A stretch of DNA of 9,400 nucleotides, from NCBI GenBank assembly GCA_047629975.1, contig JBLHUT010000135.1, positions 1 through 9,400 of the forward strand. The letters run 5' to 3'. Position 1 is the stretch's first letter. Each line of letters opens with the position of its first letter. The notes beneath the pieces were generated by a model, which did not search any database, was not told the origin of the DNA, and worked only from the letters and a program-made list of their open reading frames with translations. Of this stretch, positions 6,798 through 9,400 are shown piece by piece. This DNA is from JBLHUT01 sp047629975. GTDB lineage: Bacteria > Pseudomonadota > Alphaproteobacteria > Rhodobacterales > Rhodobacteraceae. Both the position numbers and the translations under genes were made by a program.

Positions 6798-7676
6798 TCA
6801 TTGAGCGACTGACGCCTCGCCGCCACCAAGCTGGTGAACGTAGGCTGCAACCGCACGGACCTCGGCCTCTGACAGGCGGGTGGACCATGGCGGCATCACA
6901 CCGAAGCGGGCATTGTTCACAGTGTCGAGCAACGCCTCCTCGGAGCCACCGTAAAGCCAGATCGCGTCCGTCAGGTTCGGTGCCCCCTGTTCGCGGTCGC
7001 CCATGCCCTCGGCACCGTGACAGGCCGAGCATTGCTCGTCAAAAATAACGGCACCCGTGCTTGCAAGGGTCGCGTCGTGCTCTTGTCCTGAAATGGCGCG
7101 CACGTGTTGCACGACGCTTGCGATCTCGTCGTCTTCGAGCAGTTCGCCGAACGCAGGCATCTGTGACCAACGGGCATCGGGGTCGGCCTCGTTGCGGATA
7201 CCGTGGCGCACGGTGACGGCGATATTGTCGATATCCCCCCCCCAGAGCCAGTCGTCATCCAGCAGGTTGGGATAGCCCAAGGCCCCCGCAGCCCCCGAGC
7301 CGTGACATTGCGAGCAATGGCTGCGAAACACGGCCCCGCCCGCAGAAACGGCAAACCGGTTCAGATCGGCATCCGACGACAACGTGGCCAACGAGATACT
7401 CTCGAGTTGGGTGGTCAGCCCTGAATTTGCCTGCTCGAAGGCCGCGATGTCTTTGGCGACCTCGCCGCGTGTCGACCAGCCGGCAACACCCGACGTCGCC
7501 CCACTGATCAGCGGCCATGCCGGAAAGGCAATCGTGTAGGCAATCGCCCAGACAATGCAGGCGTAAAACGTCCACAGCCACCAGCGCGGCAACGGGTTGT
7601 TCAGCTCTTCGATCCCGTCCCAGCTGTGGCCGGTTGTTTCGACGCCGGTTTCCTCGTCAATCGGATTGTTGTTCAT
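6798..7676 (-). CDS. ccoP: CcoP (FixP), diheme cytochrome c subunit of cbb3 oxidase
   Basis: CcoP is the membrane-anchored diheme c-type subunit that takes electrons from soluble cytochrome c and passes them towards CcoO. The 292-residue protein has the N-terminal FixP signature, with HSWDGIEELNNPLPRWW just before a membrane helix at about 32-57. Two heme-attachment motifs are present: CSQCH at 121-125 with a methionine ligand candidate M173 (MPAF), and CSACH at 216-220 with M261 (MPPW). A GGAGG ribosome-binding site inside ccoQ lies seven bases before the ATG, and the start overlaps the ccoQ stop by 4 bases. An unbroken run of nine C on the plus strand (7235-7243) encodes the W-G-G-D segment of the first heme domain. 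Confidence 0.97.
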   Translation of the reverse strand: MNNNPIDEETGVETTGHSWDGIEELNNPLPRWWLWTFYACIVWAIAYTIAFPAWPLISGATSGVAGWSTRGEVAKDIAAFEQANSGLTTQLESISLATLSSDADLNRFAVSAGGAVFRSHCSQCHGSGAAGALGYPNLLDDDWLWGGDIDNIAVTVRHGIRNEADPDARWSQMPAFGELLEDDEIASVVQHVRAISGQEHDATLASTGAVIFDEQCSACHGAEGMGDREQGAPNLTDAIWLYGGSEEALLDTVNNARFGVMPPWSTRLSEAEVRAVAAYVHQLGGGEASVAQ

Positions 7677-7882
7677 GACGCGTCCTCCAAAGGGCTTTGC
7701 TGTGGCTGTGCGCGCGGCGGAGCAGGCGCATTTTCGTTTCGAAACGGAATTTGCGCCGTATCAGCGTATGTTTCGCTGCTGCCGCGCCGGAAGGCCCAGA
7801 TGATCACGCCTACAAAAAAGGCGAACATTGCCAACAAGACCCAGCTGTCGGCGAACGCGCGCAAAGTGGAATAGATGTCCAT
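7673..7882 (-). CDS. ccoQ: CcoQ (FixQ), small membrane subunit of cbb3 oxidase
   Basis: This 69-residue protein has one transmembrane helix at about residues 13-31 (SWVLLAMFAFFVGVIIWAF), followed by RRGSSETYADTAQIPF and a Pro/Gln-rich tail. The pattern MDIYSTLRAFADSW plus helix plus a polar C-terminus is typical of FixQ, which stabilises the CcoP-CcoNO core. It lies between ccoO (13-base gap) and ccoP (4-base overlap). A GAGAGGGG purine run just upstream supports the ATG at 7882-7880. Confidence 0.94.
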   Translation of the reverse strand: MDIYSTLRAFADSWVLLAMFAFFVGVIIWAFRRGSSETYADTAQIPFRNENAPAPPRAQPQQSPLEDAS

Positions 7883-7895
7883 GATTTGCCCCTCT

Positions 7896-8651
7896 CTAGC
7901 GGCTTGCGTCAGGGGTGAAGGTCGAGAAATCGACCAGCGTCCCCAACATTTGCAAATAGGCGATCATCGCATCCATCTCGGATACACCCGGCGCGCCATC
8001 GAAGTTTCGCACCTGTGCACCGGGATACCGCTCGACCAGCGCATCCCAGTCGCCGTCAGGATCGACCTGTTGCCGGAAATCCGCCTGTGCCGAGGCCACC
8101 ATTTCATCGGTATAGGGCACACCGACCAAACGGTGCGTCGCGACCAGCTCGCCGACGTATTTGCCGTCAAGCATCTTGTCGGACAAAAACGCATATTTCG
8201 GCATGATGGATTCAGGCACAACCGATTGCGGACTGGTCAGGTGATCGACGTGCCATTCGTCGGAATACCGCCCGCCAACCCGCGCCAGATCGGGGCCTGT
8301 GCGTTTGCTGCCCCATTGGAACGGGTGGTCGTACATCGATTCAGCCGCAAGCGAATAGTGGCCGTACCGCTCGACCTCGTCGCGCATCGGGCGCACCATC
8401 TGACTGTGACAGACGTAGCATCCTTCGCGGATGTAAATCTCGCGGCCGGTCAGTTCGAGCGGCGAGTAGGGGCGCATCCCTTCGACCTTTTCGATTGTGT
8501 TCTCAAGGTAGAAAAGCGGCGCAATCTCGACCAGGCCACCGATGCTTACAACCAGCAGGCTGGAGACGAGTAACAAGGTCGCGTTCTTTTCAATCACCCT
8601 GTGACGGTCAAGAAAGCCTTTTTTGCGGGGGGACGTATTTGTATCGGCCAT
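7896..8651 (-). CDS. ccoO: CcoO (FixO), monoheme cytochrome c subunit of cbb3 oxidase
   Basis: CcoO is the membrane-anchored cytochrome c that relays electrons to the catalytic subunit. From ATG 8651 the protein has 251 residues. An N-terminal helix lies at about 25-46 and is followed by the conserved VEIAPLFYLENTIEKVEGMRPYSPLELTGR-type stretch. The heme motif is CYVCH, followed by SQMVRPMRDE; a later methionine in SIMPKYAFL is the likely axial ligand. The start is chosen because a strong AAGGAGG site (8660-8666) lies eight bases upstream; an 18-residue longer form from 8705 would run back through ccoN and was rejected. The ribosome-binding site coincides with the ccoN stop codon. Confidence 0.96.
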   Translation of the reverse strand: MADTNTSPRKKGFLDRHRVIEKNATLLLVSSLLVVSIGGLVEIAPLFYLENTIEKVEGMRPYSPLELTGREIYIREGCYVCHSQMVRPMRDEVERYGHYSLAAESMYDHPFQWGSKRTGPDLARVGGRYSDEWHVDHLTSPQSVVPESIMPKYAFLSDKMLDGKYVGELVATHRLVGVPYTDEMVASAQADFRQQVDPDGDWDALVERYPGAQVRNFDGAPGVSEMDAMIAYLQMLGTLVDFSTFTPDASR

Positions 8652-8664
8652 TTCACCTGCCTCC

Positions 8665-9400
8665 TTATTCAGCCGGAGACAGGGCAGGTTCGTCCGACTG
8701 CGCAATGGCAGGGGCCGACCGCACGGTCATCCAAAGATTGTAACACATGACCAAAGCACCCGTGAGATACAGCACCCCGCCCAGACCGCGCACGACATAC
8801 ATCGGGAACTTGGCGCTGACCGTGTCGGCAAAGGAATTCACAAGAAAGCCCTGCGCATCGACCTCGCGCCACATCAGGCCTTCCATGATCCCTGTGACCC
8901 ACATGGACGCGGCATAAAGAACGATGCCGATCGTCGCGAGCCAGAAGTGCGTGTTGACAAGGCCGGTCGAGTACAGCGCCTTTTTGTTCCACAAACGCGG
9001 GGTCAGGAAGTAAAGCGCGCTAAAGGTGATCAACCCGTTCCATCCCAAAGCACCAGAATGCACGTGTCCGATTGTCCAGTCAGTGTAATGACTTAGGGAG
9101 TTTACCGCCCGGATCGACATCATCGGCCCCTCAAAGGTCGACATCCCGTAGAACGCCAGCGAGGCCACCATCATGCGGATCACCGGATCGGTGCGCAGCT
9201 TGTCCCACGCCCCTTGCAGGGTCATCAGACCGTTGATCATCCCCCCCCAGCTTGGCATCCACAAAACGATCGAGAAAACCATACCCAACGTCGAGGCCCA
9301 GTCAGGCAACGCGGTGTAGTGCAAATGGTGCGGTCCCGCCCAGATATAAAGAAAGATCAGCGCCCAGAAGTGGATGATCGACAACTTGTAGCTAAAGATC
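8665..9400 (-). CDS. ccoN: CcoN (FixN), catalytic subunit I of cbb3 oxidase, C-terminal part
   Basis: The last 244 residues are present; the start lies beyond the right edge, and the frame stays open to base 9399 (it enters as I-F-S-Y-K-L-S-I-I-H-F-W). CcoN is the heme-copper oxidase subunit that reduces oxygen to water and pumps protons. The visible part contains AGPHHLHYTALP, where the adjacent histidines are the CuB ligands. It also has FYGMSTFEGPMMS with the glutamate used in the C-family proton path, and TDWTIGHVHSGALGW, whose two histidines bind the high-spin and low-spin hemes b. Several hydrophobic helices follow, ending in a short polar tail. It begins the structural block ccoNOQP; a 13-base gap separates it from ccoO. 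An apparent start at 9384 is only an internal TTG. Confidence 0.97.
   Translation of the reverse strand, partial: IFSYKLSIIHFWALIFLYIWAGPHHLHYTALPDWASTLGMVFSIVLWMPSWGGMINGLMTLQGAWDKLRTDPVIRMMVASLAFYGMSTFEGPMMSIRAVNSLSHYTDWTIGHVHSGALGWNGLITFSALYFLTPRLWNKKALYSTGLVNTHFWLATIGIVLYAASMWVTGIMEGLMWREVDAQGFLVNSFADTVSAKFPMYVVRGLGGVLYLTGALVMCYNLWMTVRSAPAIAQSDEPALSPAE

Noticed and set aside
7875..8573. Plus-strand open frame of 232 codons opposite ccoO
   Set aside because: It lies entirely opposite the conserved CcoO gene and shows no family motif; it is explained by codon bias in GC-rich DNA.

Overview
The window looks like chromosomal DNA from an alphaproteobacterium, most likely a Rhodobacteraceae/Roseobacter-group member. 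This is inferred from the high GC content, the gene order ccoNOQP-ccoGHIS, and the very typical sequences of the cbb3 oxidase proteins. I saw no rRNA, tRNA, CRISPR array, insertion sequence or integrase.

Left part (1-2440): a partial FAD-dependent GMC oxidoreductase (1-707, minus) is transcribed away from a compact plus-strand nitrile hydratase operon. The operon encodes the alpha subunit (797-1435), the beta subunit (1432-2091) and a beta-like accessory/activator protein (about 2078-2440, probable TTG start). The alpha-subunit metal claw reads C-T-L-C-S-C, the signature of the cobalt-dependent type, and the alpha N-terminus is a His/Asp-rich tail. Each gene overlaps the next, so translation is probably coupled. 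No amidase, aldoxime dehydratase or cobalt transporter lies in the window.

Right part (2410-9400, all minus): a cbb3-type cytochrome c oxidase locus. Reading along its own strand, it runs ccoN (3' part, cut by the window edge), ccoO, ccoQ, ccoP, then a 161-bp gap, then ccoG, ccoH, ccoI and ccoS. The structural genes build the microaerobic terminal oxidase. The second block supplies copper handling and assembly: CcoG ferredoxin-like protein, CcoH assembly factor, CcoI copper P-type ATPase and CcoS. The gap holds a perfect FNR-type palindrome (TTGACCCACATCAA, 6705-6718), so ccoGHIS probably has its own oxygen-responsive promoter.

The two operons converge and their last genes overlap tail to tail by 31 bp (2410-2440), with no room for an intergenic terminator. 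Most of the window is well-known biology. The parts most worth a second look are the nitrile hydratase operon (accessory protein derived from the beta fold, tandem duplication at its N-terminus, metal-binding tail, no adjacent amidase) and its overlapping junction with the oxygen-regulated cco operon.
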